Assembly (NCBI GenBank): GCA_016712285.1
Contig: JADJRK010000001.1
Span: 372,001 to 436,000, forward strand
DNA from: Planctomycetota bacterium
GTDB taxonomy: Bacteria > Planctomycetota > UBA8742 > UBA2392
Direction: 5' to 3'
Length of the DNA stretch: 64,000 bases
Shown here: positions 51,299 through 60,593 of the stretch, piece by piece
Numbering within the stretch: position 1 is the stretch's first letter
Layout of the letters: each line of letters starts with the position of its first letter
Notes under the pieces: model-generated
Databases searched by the model: none
What the model was told of the DNA's origin: nothing
The model's input: the letters and a program-made list of their open reading frames with translations, nothing else
Made by a program: the position numbers and the translations under genes

Positions 51299-54088
51299 TT
51301 ACTCGGGGTCGCTGCCGTCGGTGCGTTTGCCGGTGCCGACCTTGCCGGGCAGTGGCGGGTGCTGGTCCCACGTCCAGTGGCGCTTGGGGATGACCTGCTT
51401 GGGCACGATCACGGTTTCGCCGTCTTTGGCTTCCCATTCCAGCACGCACACTTCATGCACGTTGTTCTCGAAGAACTCCATGCGAAACGGGTACACGCCC
51501 GGCGCAAGGTGGATGGGCGCGCTGCTTTTCGTGCGCTGGTAGTGCAGGTTGTCGTCCTCCAGCACCAGGTTGCCATCCAGCCACACCAGAATGCCGTCGT
51601 CGCTGCGGCAATGGAAAATGTAGTCGCCCTCCTGCTCGATGATCAGGGCGCCGTACCAGGCCACGGCGAAGGTCTCGGCAGGGAAGGGCAAGTTGAAGTC
51701 GTTGGCGTTCTCGTAGTTGACCCACGGGTTCTTGCGCACTTCAAAGCACATCAGCGGCTCAAGGTCGGGCATTTTGCCGTAGCCACCGGGATTGGGCAGG
51801 TCGAACAAGTAGGCAATCAGCCCCTTGTTCGTCACGTCGATCAGAAACGGCTCGCTGGTGACAATCGTAAGGCGCGCCACCATGCGGCCCTCGCCCAGGC
51901 CTGCCGGCAGCACGGCGCGGCATTTGCGGCGCTGCGTCGTGGCGTTGACCTGCACGACGGACTCAACCATGAAACTGAATGGCTTGCCGTCCACAGACAT
52001 CCTGAGCTCAGCCCCCTGCACTTCGGCGTCGCCCGTGACTTCAACTTCAAACTCAAATTCCTGCCCCTCGCGAATGCTGGGCAGTGTTGAAGGCTGGGTA
52101 AAGGGCAGCACGGGTGGTGTTTCGCCTTCGGGGTAAATCGCCTTGGCGCCCAAGATGCGCGGCGGCTTGGGCGGCACAACAGGCGGAAAAAAGTACTGGT
52201 ACGGCAGCACGCGCACTTCTTCCCACATCATGCTGCCGTCAGGGTTGGCCTGCGTGCCGTGCTTCATTTCCGTGATGCGCAGCGACGCGTTGGGGCCCTC
52301 GCCTGTGAAGTCGATGCTGAGCGGCAGGTAGCGCTCTTCACCCTTGGGCACTTCGAAGTCGAGAATCGTCTGCGAGTTGACGTCGCCAGTGAGGCCCTCG
52401 CTGCCGCGGGTTTGCTCGCCCAGTGTCACGCGCAGCCGCCCGTTGGCTTGAAAGCGTATCAGCCGCGGCCCGTCGGCGGCCCAGTCTGCGGGCACGCCCA
52501 GCTTGCCATCCCAGCGGCAGGCGAGCGGGTTGTTCTTGAAAGGCAGGTCAAGGTTGCTGCGTTGATCGAACATGAACTCGCGTTCAAGCCGCAGGACTTC
52601 AGGCTCGCGCGAGCCGGGTTCGAGAAAGTCATAGTTCGACCAACCCTCAAGGTTGTGCCAGCCGGCGAACAGCCCGAATTGCGTGCTGACCTTGAAATCT
52701 GCTGAGTTAGAGGGGATGGGCTGGCTGTACCTCAGCTCAACGAATCCCACAGATCCGGCGCCGGAAGCGGCGAATGACTTGTGGACTGTGACTTTGCCGG
52801 TAACAGCGCCAAGCGGCACCTTCACTTTCAGCGCGATGTCGCTGTGGTCAATGATCGTGGCGAAATGGCCGGCAACACTAACTTGAATGTACGGCGGTAC
52901 TTTCCACATCTCGTCCATCGTCGACGTAGTCGTCTTTGTTGAAGAGCCGTCAAGATGCTGGCCGTGGATGGTTAATTCATCGCCAACTTCGCCTTCGTCC
53001 TTGCTCAGCTTTGTAATGATCGGGGCGTTGTTGCTCCACAGGTGTTCTGGCAGCAGCAGCATTTCGGGCGGCACCGGGATCGGCTTGCTTTGGCCCTCTG
53101 GCACGTACATGAAGTTGCACGCGCCCATGGGGTCGATCACGCTGCCATTGCGGCCTTCCATGTATTCGATGCGTAGCGGGTGAAGACCCGCCTCCAGCGT
53201 GATCACCGTGCTGACTTCGGTGTAATCGCGAATGTCGTTCAGCAGCACTGTGTCGCCCGCGATCACGACCCGCATCGTCCAGTCCGAACCCGCATACAGC
53301 CAGTAGTCGCCCGTTTCCTGAATGACGAGAAAACCCTCCCAGACACCCATGAAGTTGGCCAGGTCGAAGGGCAGGTCGGACCAGTCGGCTTTGCTTTCGA
53401 AGTACACGCGCTGGTCGATGCGCGTCACGTCGGGCGTGCGCTGGTCCAGGGTTGGTTTTTCGGGGTCCAGCAGTTCCTCGATCGGCGAGCGCGTGAACGC
53501 GTAGTACTTGGCGTACAAGCCGCGCCGGTCCTGCATCAACTGCTTGCTGACGTCATCCAGGTTCTTCTTGCCGATCGGGTCCTTGATGCGGCGTGTGGCC
53601 GGCCGCGCGTTGCCGAGCGTCTGGTTGGGTGGGCGCCTGATGGCGCGCAACTGGTTGATTCTGCGTTCCCGTTCGGCTTGTTTCGGGTCTGCGGGCGCCG
53701 CGGGTTGTTCGCCCGGTTTTGCTTTGCCATTTTCTGCCTGCGCTGGCGGGCTGGGCTGTGTGGGGTCGCCATTGTCGGACGCCTTGCCGATTTCGCCCGT
53801 TGGGTCGGGGTTTCTGGCGCGCTCGGCCTTGATGCGTTCCGCTTCGGCGCGCATGGCTTCTTCAAACGCCCCGGTGGGGGAGTCGGAGTCCGCCGCGTCG
53901 GGCCCGGATTTTTCAGAAGGATCGAGGGTGACGTCTTCCGGTATCGGCGCGATTTGCGAAGATGGGCTGTCGCGTGTGTCGCCCACCAGTGAAAACGGCG
54001 AGGCATCCGGCACTAACAACAGGAAGGCGCCGGCCATCAGCAGGACAGCCAGCACCGGCAGGATGATCAGCAGTTGGCGCCGCCCCAT
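51299..54088 (-). CDS. Membrane-anchored PA14/IPT-domain protein
   Basis: This 929-aa protein has one N-terminal membrane helix (~5-26) and a ~130-residue disordered, charged linker. A PA14-like domain follows (~185-330, LYAKYYAFTRS to YWLYAGSDWTMRVVIAGD), then an IPT/TIG domain (~350-440, APIITKLSKDEGEVGDELTI), beta-sandwich modules, and a second PA14-like domain near the C-terminus (EQEGDYIFHCRSDDGILVWL). PA14 domains bind carbohydrate, so it may sense or bind glycans outside the membrane. The ATG at 54088 has AAGG 8 nt upstream; the frame stays open to 55009 but that part is antisense to the dynamin gene. Confidence 0.82.
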   Translation of the reverse strand: MGRRQLLIILPVLAVLLMAGAFLLLVPDASPFSLVGDTRDSPSSQIAPIPEDVTLDPSEKSGPDAADSDSPTGAFEEAMRAEAERIKAERARNPDPTGEIGKASDNGDPTQPSPPAQAENGKAKPGEQPAAPADPKQAERERRINQLRAIRRPPNQTLGNARPATRRIKDPIGKKNLDDVSKQLMQDRRGLYAKYYAFTRSPIEELLDPEKPTLDQRTPDVTRIDQRVYFESKADWSDLPFDLANFMGVWEGFLVIQETGDYWLYAGSDWTMRVVIAGDTVLLNDIRDYTEVSTVITLEAGLHPLRIEYMEGRNGSVIDPMGACNFMYVPEGQSKPIPVPPEMLLLPEHLWSNNAPIITKLSKDEGEVGDELTIHGQHLDGSSTKTTTSTMDEMWKVPPYIQVSVAGHFATIIDHSDIALKVKVPLGAVTGKVTVHKSFAASGAGSVGFVELRYSQPIPSNSADFKVSTQFGLFAGWHNLEGWSNYDFLEPGSREPEVLRLEREFMFDQRSNLDLPFKNNPLACRWDGKLGVPADWAADGPRLIRFQANGRLRVTLGEQTRGSEGLTGDVNSQTILDFEVPKGEERYLPLSIDFTGEGPNASLRITEMKHGTQANPDGSMMWEEVRVLPYQYFFPPVVPPKPPRILGAKAIYPEGETPPVLPFTQPSTLPSIREGQEFEFEVEVTGDAEVQGAELRMSVDGKPFSFMVESVVQVNATTQRRKCRAVLPAGLGEGRMVARLTIVTSEPFLIDVTNKGLIAYLFDLPNPGGYGKMPDLEPLMCFEVRKNPWVNYENANDFNLPFPAETFAVAWYGALIIEQEGDYIFHCRSDDGILVWLDGNLVLEDDNLHYQRTKSSAPIHLAPGVYPFRMEFFENNVHEVCVLEWEAKDGETVIVPKQVIPKRHWTWDQHPPLPGKVGTGKRTDGSDPE

Positions 54089-54142
54089 GCATGACCTTGA
54101 CAGTGAAGCAATGCAGCAGGATACCAACACATTAGGGAAATT

Positions 54143-54200
54143 GGATTGCGGATTGCGGATTGTCTCCGCGGAGCAATCCGAGGTCCAAAAGCTGCAATCC
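54143..54200. repeat. Heptanucleotide array (GGATTGC) with inverted copies
   Basis: GGATTGC, GGATTGC, GGATTGT (54143-54163) are followed by the palindrome CTCCGCGGAG (54164-54173) and inverted copies CAATCCG (54174-54180) and GCAATCC (54194-54200). The array lies in the divergent promoter region of the PA14 and dynamin genes and can fold into a hairpin. Confidence 0.65.
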
Positions 54201-54220
54201 CAGACCGTAGCGAGGGTTGA

Positions 54221-56134
54221 GTGACCGCAGGCGAACCAGAAGATCTGAACCAGCGGCTGCAGGCGAAAATCGCTGAGGGCCTTGGCGAAGAACGCGACCT
54301 GCTGAAAAAGCTGCGCGACCTGCTGATTCGGCAGCAGTTCGAAGACACGCAGATCGACCAGGTCAGCGGCCTGGTCCTGCACCTCGAAGAACTGTTTCTG
54401 CTGGTGATTGTGGGCGAGGTCAAAGCCGGCAAGAGCAGCTTCATCAACAGCCTGCTGAACGCCGAAGTGTGCAAGGTCGGCGCGATCCCGACGACTGACA
54501 AGATTCACGTGCTGAAGTACGGCGACGTTGAGCGCGAACGCATCCTGGAAGAATACCTGATCGAGAAGCAGCTGCCATTTGAGCCGCTGAGAAACATCAA
54601 CATCGTCGACACGCCGGGCACCAACAGCATCGTCAAGCGCCACGGCGAGATTACCGAAAGCTTCATCCCGCGCTGCGACCTGATCTTGTTCACGACCAGC
54701 GTGGACCGGCCGTTCAGCGAAACCGAGCGCGAGTTTCTCAGCTACATCATCCAGAGCTGGGCCAAGAAAATCATCTTCATCATCACGAAGAAGGACATCA
54801 AGGAACCCCACGAGCTTGAAGAGATTCACAAGTTTGTGGCCGACAGCGCGCTCAAGTTCTTCGACTTTGAGCCAAAGATCTTCATGGTCAGCGCCAAAGA
54901 GGCGCGCAAGGCCAAGGCGGACAAAGACGACGCGCTGTACGAAAAGAGCGGCTTCAAGGCGCTGGAAGACTACCTGTTCACGCAACTGAGCCAGGGCGAG
55001 AAACTGCAACTCAAGCTGGAAAGCCCGATCAACAGTGCGATTGCGATTTCAGACCGCGCGACCGAAGCCTTTACGGCGCGCATGACAAACCTCAAGGACG
55101 ACCGGCGCGTGCTAGAGAATATTCGCGCGCAGCTCGACCAGTCTGAAACCGACATGTCCGAGAACTTCGGGCGCTTCATTCTTGAAGTGGACAACATCGT
55201 CTACGAGATGGAAAAACGTGGCCGCAACTGGGTCGATGACACCGTCAAGCTGACGAACATGGGCCTGCTGCGCAGCGCCGAGCGCTTTCGCGCGCGCTTC
55301 AAAGAAGAAGTGATCAAGGATTACGAAATCAAGATCGACGAGACGCTCAACCGCGCCGTCGACTGGTTCATGAAGAAGTACCTGAAGGTCTGGCAGGACA
55401 CCACCGAGTACTTTGCGGACCAGGCCGCAAAGCGGCCCCACGAGGGCATGGTCGGAAAGGTCGGCACCAAGTTCGAGTACAACCGCGAGAAGATTTACGA
55501 TCTCGTGCGCGCCGACAGCAAGGACCGCATCAAGGGATTCGACTACGACGACCAGGTCCGCAAGTTCATGAGCCGCGCCGGCACGGGCGTCAATGCCGCA
55601 ATCGGCGGCGGCTTGATCGGCGTGGGCGCGGGTGTGGCGGTGGTGGCGCTGACAACCGCGGCGGGTTTCACGTGGATTGACGTGACCGGCATTCTTGGCG
55701 GGTTGACACTGCTTGGTGGGTCGATGCTGGTGCTGCCGATGCAACGCCGCAAGATCAAAGCCGAATTCAGCGACCGCTGCACCGCGTTGCGCGCCGCATT
55801 GACCGAAGTGCTCGATGCCCAGATCAAGAAAGAAGCCCGCGAGGCAGTCGAGAAAGTGCGCGAGAGCTTCGGCCCGTTCTTTGACTATGTGGGCCGCACG
55901 ACGGGCACGGTCGAAGACGCGATCAAACAGGTAAAGGAAATCCGCGACGGGCTGATCCAGCTCAAACGCAAGTTCGGCATGACGCTGGAAGAAGAGAAAG
56001 ACACGCTCAAGGCCACAGACACCCGCGAAATGAAAGCCCCGCTGCCGCTGGGAGCCGACACCACACCAGAAGCCGAAGCCGCGCCAACGCCGGAAGAGCA
56101 GCCCGAAGTTGAAACCCCGGGCCAGGGCGAGTAA
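54221..56134 (+). CDS. Bacterial dynamin-like GTPase
   Basis: This 637-aa protein has the G1 P-loop GEVKAGKSS (65-73), G2 T in IPTTDK (~90), G3 DTPG (130-133) and G4 TKKD (~184). A long helical stalk (~260-450) follows. A glycine-rich paired hydrophobic hairpin (~470-520, AAIGGGLIGVGAGVAVVALT and GILGGLTLLGGSMLV) acts as membrane paddle, then a charged coil returns. It probably remodels or repairs membranes, as BDLPs do. It starts with GTG; GAGGG is just upstream. The tail is Glu/Pro-rich. A TPR gene starts 11 nt downstream. Confidence 0.88.
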   Translation: MTAGEPEDLNQRLQAKIAEGLGEERDLLKKLRDLLIRQQFEDTQIDQVSGLVLHLEELFLLVIVGEVKAGKSSFINSLLNAEVCKVGAIPTTDKIHVLKYGDVERERILEEYLIEKQLPFEPLRNINIVDTPGTNSIVKRHGEITESFIPRCDLILFTTSVDRPFSETEREFLSYIIQSWAKKIIFIITKKDIKEPHELEEIHKFVADSALKFFDFEPKIFMVSAKEARKAKADKDDALYEKSGFKALEDYLFTQLSQGEKLQLKLESPINSAIAISDRATEAFTARMTNLKDDRRVLENIRAQLDQSETDMSENFGRFILEVDNIVYEMEKRGRNWVDDTVKLTNMGLLRSAERFRARFKEEVIKDYEIKIDETLNRAVDWFMKKYLKVWQDTTEYFADQAAKRPHEGMVGKVGTKFEYNREKIYDLVRADSKDRIKGFDYDDQVRKFMSRAGTGVNAAIGGGLIGVGAGVAVVALTTAAGFTWIDVTGILGGLTLLGGSMLVLPMQRRKIKAEFSDRCTALRAALTEVLDAQIKKEAREAVEKVRESFGPFFDYVGRTTGTVEDAIKQVKEIRDGLIQLKRKFGMTLEEEKDTLKATDTREMKAPLPLGADTTPEAEAAPTPEEQPEVETPGQGE

Positions 56135-56145
56135 CTCTGGGGTTG

Positions 56146-57516
56146 ATGGATGGCCCTGCCGCCGAGACCGAGTACTTCTTTCGTCACGCGGTAACCCGCG
56201 ACGCCGCCTACCAGTTGATCCTGCCGACCGAGCGCGACGCCCTGCACGAGATCGCAGGCAATGCCATGGAATCGCTGTTCGCCGACGAGCACGAACTTGC
56301 GTTGCGATCAGCCGAGATTGCACATCACTTTCGCGTTGCAAGCCGCTCGGTGACGGGGCTTGCAGCGCGCGAGGCACGCTTCGTGAACATTGCCGGCACG
56401 CATGCCGAACGGGGTTACGCCAATCGCAAGGCCCTTGAGTGGTGGCTGCGTCTGGCCGAGGTCGGTGACGATGCGGCGCGCCTTGTGGGTACGCACCGCG
56501 CGGGCTGCATGGCTGTTCTGATGGGCGACGTTGCCCGGGGTGAAGAGCTGCTGACGCGCGCGCTCAACGACGCGGTTGCGCAAGGCAGCACGCGGCATGA
56601 GTCCATGGCGCTGGGCGAGCTGGCCAATGTGTTTTGGTATACGGCCCGAGAAGACAAGGCGATCGAGTACTGTCGCAGGGCCATCGAGTTGGCGGCAAGC
56701 GTCAACGATGAGCCACTGCGCGGCACGACCACCGGCACGCTCGCCATCATGCTTTCGCGGCGGGTGCGCGACCTGCGATTGGACTCTGCCAGCGAAGCTG
56801 AAGCGCTGTTTGACGAAGCGTTGTCGATCGCGCGTGATTCGGGCGATGTGTACTTTCACGCCATGACGCTGGCGGCCTATGGCAGTCTGTACATGTGGCG
56901 CGACAACGCCCGGGCGCGCGCGTATTACGAGCAGGCGATTGACATAGCGCAAGAGGGCCGCGAACCGCGCGTTGAAGGCATGGTGCTGTCTAACCTGGGC
57001 ATCATTGCCGCTGAAGAGGGTCGCACGTCAGAAGCTGAGCGACTTTACACCCGCGCCATCGAAATCAACGAGCGCTGCGGTATCCAGCACGCGCTTTCGG
57101 TCACGCTGGGAAACCTGGGCAACCTCTGCAAAGAGTCAGGCCGCCATGCAGAAGCAGAGCGGCATTACCTGGACGGGTTGCGTATCGCGCGCAACATCGG
57201 TGACGCTCGTTCAGAGTACAGCAAGCTCGAAAACTACATCAACATGCTGTGCGACACCGGACGCGCCGGTGAGGCACGTGTCCTAGTACAGGACTTCATG
57301 GCTCACCGCATGCCGCCCGACCGCACGCTGCAAGGGATGTGTTATTGCGACCTGGCGTGCATCCACGCGTCGTTGGGCCACGAAGCGGAGGCGCGTCACG
57401 ACTGGCAAGCCGGCATTGAGCGCATCGCAGGTTCCGTGCGCGACGCCGAGATTGAGTCGCGTAAGCGCCAACTCAGTCGCTGCTGCGATGCAGGCGGCAT
57501 TCCGCACATCGTGTGA
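56146..57516 (+). CDS. TPR protein resembling the C-terminal half of a STAND/AAA-TPR regulator
   Basis: In this 456-aa protein the first ~70 residues (EYFFRHAVTRDAAYQLILPT and SAEIAHHFRVASRS) match the segment that in large kinase- or cyclase-AAA-TPR proteins joins the ATPase to its TPRs ('FRHALTREVAYESLLP...ELAHHF'). Eight or more TPRs follow (~85-430). No kinase or ATPase domain precedes it, since the dynamin gene ends 11 nt upstream. It may be a truncated remnant now cotranscribed with the dynamin, or a stand-alone TPR scaffold. The ATG at 56146 has a GGGG stretch nearby. Confidence 0.7.
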   Translation: MDGPAAETEYFFRHAVTRDAAYQLILPTERDALHEIAGNAMESLFADEHELALRSAEIAHHFRVASRSVTGLAAREARFVNIAGTHAERGYANRKALEWWLRLAEVGDDAARLVGTHRAGCMAVLMGDVARGEELLTRALNDAVAQGSTRHESMALGELANVFWYTAREDKAIEYCRRAIELAASVNDEPLRGTTTGTLAIMLSRRVRDLRLDSASEAEALFDEALSIARDSGDVYFHAMTLAAYGSLYMWRDNARARAYYEQAIDIAQEGREPRVEGMVLSNLGIIAAEEGRTSEAERLYTRAIEINERCGIQHALSVTLGNLGNLCKESGRHAEAERHYLDGLRIARNIGDARSEYSKLENYINMLCDTGRAGEARVLVQDFMAHRMPPDRTLQGMCYCDLACIHASLGHEAEARHDWQAGIERIAGSVRDAEIESRKRQLSRCCDAGGIPHIV

Positions 57517-57552
57517 CGGACACAACTCGCCACAGATCAGTACTGCTGGGAT

Positions 57553-59013
57553 TCAAAAAATCCACTGCAACTGAACGCGAACTTCGTGCATGTTGCGCCA
57601 GTCGCTGATTCTTTCCGTGGCGCTCAATGCGCCGCTTCGGCTGCGGCCATGGGGCAGTTGCTGCGTGACCACCCGATAATCGAGGCTCAGCTTCAGGTTG
57701 TCGCCTTTGATGAACCAGGTGACGCCGCCGCCGTACTCGTAGCTGTCGGCGCCGAAGGCATCGCCGTCAACCTGCGCGGCTGTAATGGGCTGGCGGCTCT
57801 TGAAGTCGTCAAACTCGACCAGCGAAAAGCGGGCTCCGACCATCAGCACATCGCGCAGGATGAAGTACGCCGCGTCAACGGTAACGCCATAGTCTTCAGC
57901 GCCGTGCACCAGCGCTTTGTCAGACGCAAGGTTGGCCTCTGCAAGTCGCCCTGTGCTTGAAAAGTTGATCCGCCGGAAATGCAGTGCCCAGTTCAGTGAA
58001 AAGCCGATCCAGCGGAAGTGCCCATCCGCCGTCAGGTGCACAATGCTGGCATCCACGCGTTCGCGCCCGCTTGCAGGTGGCGGCACGGGCGTGCCCGAGG
58101 GGCTGGCTTCGCCATAGTAGATGTTATCCAGGAACGTGCCCGCGCCGTTGACTCGCGCGCTCATCCAGTTCGCCGCAAGTCCGACCATGAAGAACCACGC
58201 GGCTGTATCTTCGAGTGCGCCAAGGTCAACCATGTGGCGAGCGACTTCGCCCATGGGGTGAAATTCGACGCGCGCGGCGACCATCATCTGGCCATCCACG
58301 AGCTGACTGAAGTTCTCGGCATTGACGTTGACGTCGCTGTTCCGGAAACCGCCCACGAAATGCTCGGTGCGGCCCTGGTCCGTGACCTGCACTCCGCGGT
58401 TCGTGATCATGCCGCGGCCCTGGCTGCCGTCGGCACTTGCGAGAACGCCATTGTAGACACCGACTTGCCAGGTCAGCAGGGCAGCGTCAAAGGCGCCTTC
58501 CCAAAGCTCGGCGCGGCCGCTGATGCTGACGCCCTTGCCCCAACCCTGGCTGAAGGCTTCGTCAGCGACGGCGCGGTCGGACAGTCCGGTACGTTCGTGA
58601 TCAACAAGGTACTCCCAACTGGCGGGCACGCGCTCCTGGCCGACGGTGATGTTGAACAGCGCGATCGGGGCCCAGCGAAAGAAGCAGTCCTCAATGCGAA
58701 AACCGGGGCCGGGCCCGCCCCAGGCCAGCCATACGCGGTACTGAAACTCGGGTGCAAACAGGTGACCGGTAAGGAAACTGCGCACGCCCACGTTGCGGAA
58801 GTTGTTGAAGTCAGCGCCGTTTTGTCCGCCGTTGCCGCCCTCGGCCCGCACGTCGTGGTACGTGAACCGGAACTGCACTGCCGTGGTCATGTTGAATTCA
58901 AACGCGCCGTCCTCGGTCGCCACGCGCAAGCCGGTCTTTCCGAGCTGGGTTTCGACTTGTGCGGCGCATGCGCCGGCGCATAGCAGCATGAATGCAAGCA
59001 AGCAGACTCGCAT
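57553..59013 (-). CDS. Outer-membrane porin, phosphate-selective OprO/P-like
   Basis: This 486-aa protein has a signal peptide (1-18, ending ACAAQ), then alternating amphipathic strands with aromatic girdles and a C-terminal Phe (RVQLQWIF), the standard signal for BAM-assembled barrels. The FEFNMTTAVQFRFTYHD start, the WLAWGG and VGQERVPASWEY segments and the YEYGGGVTWFIKGDNLKLSLDY end fit the phosphate-selective porin family. It should form a trimeric anion or small-solute channel. GGGGG precedes the ATG. Substrate specificity cannot be read. Confidence 0.82.
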   Translation of the reverse strand: MRVCLLAFMLLCAGACAAQVETQLGKTGLRVATEDGAFEFNMTTAVQFRFTYHDVRAEGGNGGQNGADFNNFRNVGVRSFLTGHLFAPEFQYRVWLAWGGPGPGFRIEDCFFRWAPIALFNITVGQERVPASWEYLVDHERTGLSDRAVADEAFSQGWGKGVSISGRAELWEGAFDAALLTWQVGVYNGVLASADGSQGRGMITNRGVQVTDQGRTEHFVGGFRNSDVNVNAENFSQLVDGQMMVAARVEFHPMGEVARHMVDLGALEDTAAWFFMVGLAANWMSARVNGAGTFLDNIYYGEASPSGTPVPPPASGRERVDASIVHLTADGHFRWIGFSLNWALHFRRINFSSTGRLAEANLASDKALVHGAEDYGVTVDAAYFILRDVLMVGARFSLVEFDDFKSRQPITAAQVDGDAFGADSYEYGGGVTWFIKGDNLKLSLDYRVVTQQLPHGRSRSGALSATERISDWRNMHEVRVQLQWIF

Positions 59014-59038
59014 GGGTACCCCCTTTGGACGGCTTGGG

Positions 59039-59605
59039 CTAGACCTTCATGACGTCGGCGGTTTTCTTCTCGAGCAGCTCTTCGATGGACTTGTTGCTCT
59101 TGTCCGTCAGTTTCTGGACTTCTTCCTTTAAGCCGCGGTGGTCATCTTCGGTAAGAATGGTTTCTTTCAACGACGCGTCGCCGTGCTTGATTGCCTCATG
59201 GCGCGCGTTGCGGATGGCCACCTTGCTTTTCTCGGCGATATCCTTGAGTTGCTTGGCGATGCGCTGGCGGTTTTCCTGCGTCATGGCCGGCACGCGGCAG
59301 ATGATGACCTTACCGTCGTCGCTGGGGTTGAGGCCAATGTTGGCCTCCATGATCGCCTTGCTGATGTTCTTCACCTGGCTCATGTCAAACGGCTTGATCG
59401 TGATGGTGCTGGCGTCGGGCGTGCTGATCTGCGCCGCCTGTTTCAACGGTGTGGGTGCGCCGTAGTAGTCGAACTTGACGTTCTCAACCATGCCGGTGCT
59501 GGCCTTGCCGGCGCTGATGCCGATGAACTCCTGGCGCAGGTGCTCAATCACCTTGTCCATGGCCTCTTCGGTCTCAAGCATGATGGTGTCGTAGTCTTTC
59601 GACAT
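59039..59605 (-). CDS. frr: Ribosome recycling factor
   Basis: This 188-aa protein has the normal length and full family pattern: DKVIEHLRQEFIGISAGKAS, VKFDYYGAPTPLKQAAQIS, LNPSDDGKVIICRVPAMTQE and KSKVAIRNARHEA. With EF-G it splits post-termination ribosomes. GGAGA lies 5 nt before the ATG. It follows pyrH on the same strand after 130 nt, the common pyrH-frr order. Confidence 0.96.
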   Translation of the reverse strand: MSKDYDTIMLETEEAMDKVIEHLRQEFIGISAGKASTGMVENVKFDYYGAPTPLKQAAQISTPDASTITIKPFDMSQVKNISKAIMEANIGLNPSDDGKVIICRVPAMTQENRQRIAKQLKDIAEKSKVAIRNARHEAIKHGDASLKETILTEDDHRGLKEEVQKLTDKSNKSIEELLEKKTADVMKV

Positions 59606-59698
59606 GGCGCTCTCCTGTGTCAGGTGGGCCGGAATCTACCCGCGCTATGCGCAGCGTCAAAGGCAAGCGGGGCAAATTTGGATTTTAGATTCAGGCGT

Positions 59699-59719
59699 GG
59701 GCGGGATACACCCCCGCCC
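59699..59719 (-). terminator. GC hairpin between pyrH and frr
   Basis: GGGCGGG (59699-59705) pairs with CCCGCCC (59713-59719) around a 7-nt loop, 16 nt past the pyrH stop. It may attenuate read-through into frr. Confidence 0.35.
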
Positions 59720-59735
59720 CGGCCGTTGCTGCGGC

Positions 59736-60455
59736 TCAACTCTCGATCAGGGTGCCGACGTCTTTGCCGCGGATGGCGGCTTCGATGTTGCCCGGCTGGT
59801 TCATGTCGGTGACGAGCACTGGCATCTTGTGTTCTTTGCACAGCGCGATCGCAGTCTGGTCCATGAAGCGCAGGTTCTTTTCGAGTGCTTCCTGGTAGGT
59901 CAGGCGGGCGACGCGTTTGGCGCCCTTGTTCTGCTTGGGGTCGCTGTCGTACACACCATCGACCTTAGTGGCCTTGATAATGACATCGCAGCCGATCTCG
60001 ATGGCGCGCTGGGCCGCCGCCGTGTCAGTCGTGAAGTGCGGGTTGCCAGTGCCCGCGGCAATGATTGCGACGCGGCCCTTTTCCATGTGCCGAATCGCGC
60101 GCCGGCGCACCCATTTCTCGGCGACGCGGGGTACATCCAGGCTGCTGAGCACGCGGGTTTCGATTCCGACGCTTTCGCAGGTGTCCTGCAGCGCCAGTGC
60201 GTTCATCACCGTGCCCAGCATTCCCATGTAGTCGGCCGTGGCTTTGTTGATGTACTTGACGTTCAGTTGCGCACCGCGCACGAAGTTGCCGCCGCCTACA
60301 ACCACAGCCAGTTGCACAGGTATCGCCAGGATGGCCTTGATCGTCATGGCGATCGCGAGCATGCGCTCGCCGTCGATGCCCATGCCGTTCAGCGGGCCAA
60401 ATGCTTCGCCGGAAAGTTTCAGCAGCGGTCGCGCGTATTTCACCTTGGCAGCCAT
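59736..60455 (-). CDS. pyrH: UMP kinase
   Basis: This 239-aa amino-acid-kinase-fold enzyme has RPLLKLSGEAFG at the start, VVGGGNFVRG, the GMLGTVMNALALQD helix, AAGTGNPHFTTDTAA and TKVDGVYDSDPK. It phosphorylates UMP with ATP in pyrimidine synthesis. The ATG at 60455 begins the protein at the family's usual point; TACAAG ends 6 nt upstream and there is no Shine-Dalgarno. Confidence 0.95.
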   Translation of the reverse strand: MAAKVKYARPLLKLSGEAFGPLNGMGIDGERMLAIAMTIKAILAIPVQLAVVVGGGNFVRGAQLNVKYINKATADYMGMLGTVMNALALQDTCESVGIETRVLSSLDVPRVAEKWVRRRAIRHMEKGRVAIIAAGTGNPHFTTDTAAAQRAIEIGCDVIIKATKVDGVYDSDPKQNKGAKRVARLTYQEALEKNLRFMDQTAIALCKEHKMPVLVTDMNQPGNIEAAIRGKDVGTLIES

Positions 60456-60461
60456 GCCGTG

Positions 60462-60467
60462 CTTGTA
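60462..60467 (-). promoter_or_regulatory. -10-like hexamer (TACAAG) before pyrH
   Basis: TACAAG ends 6 nt before the pyrH ATG on the minus strand, the spacing seen at other presumed leaderless genes here. Confidence 0.3.
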
Positions 60468-60531
60468 TCGCGTCAGGCGACCGTCGGCAAGCAACGAGCG
60501 CCAAAGGCCTCAGATGGGGCTTCAGGGCCGC

Positions 60532-60559
60532 TTGCGTGGCGGGGGGGCAGCGATAGAAT
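60532..60559 (+). promoter_or_regulatory. Promoter of the citrate synthase gene
   Basis: TTGCGT (60532-60537), 16 nt and TAGAAT (60554-60559) predict a start near 60566 and a ~28-nt leader holding AAGGA (60582-60586). Confidence 0.5.
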
Positions 60560-60593
60560 CGCGCCGGACCGGCTTGACACCAAGGACACGGAC

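Noticed and set aside
54089..55009. N-terminal extension of the PA14 protein frame
   Set aside because: This part is antisense to the dynamin GTPase domain; the signal-anchor start at 54088 with its own AAGG is the natural start.
59604..60593. N-terminal extension of the citrate synthase frame
   Set aside because: It lies antisense to pyrH; the family start and AAGGA site are at 60594.
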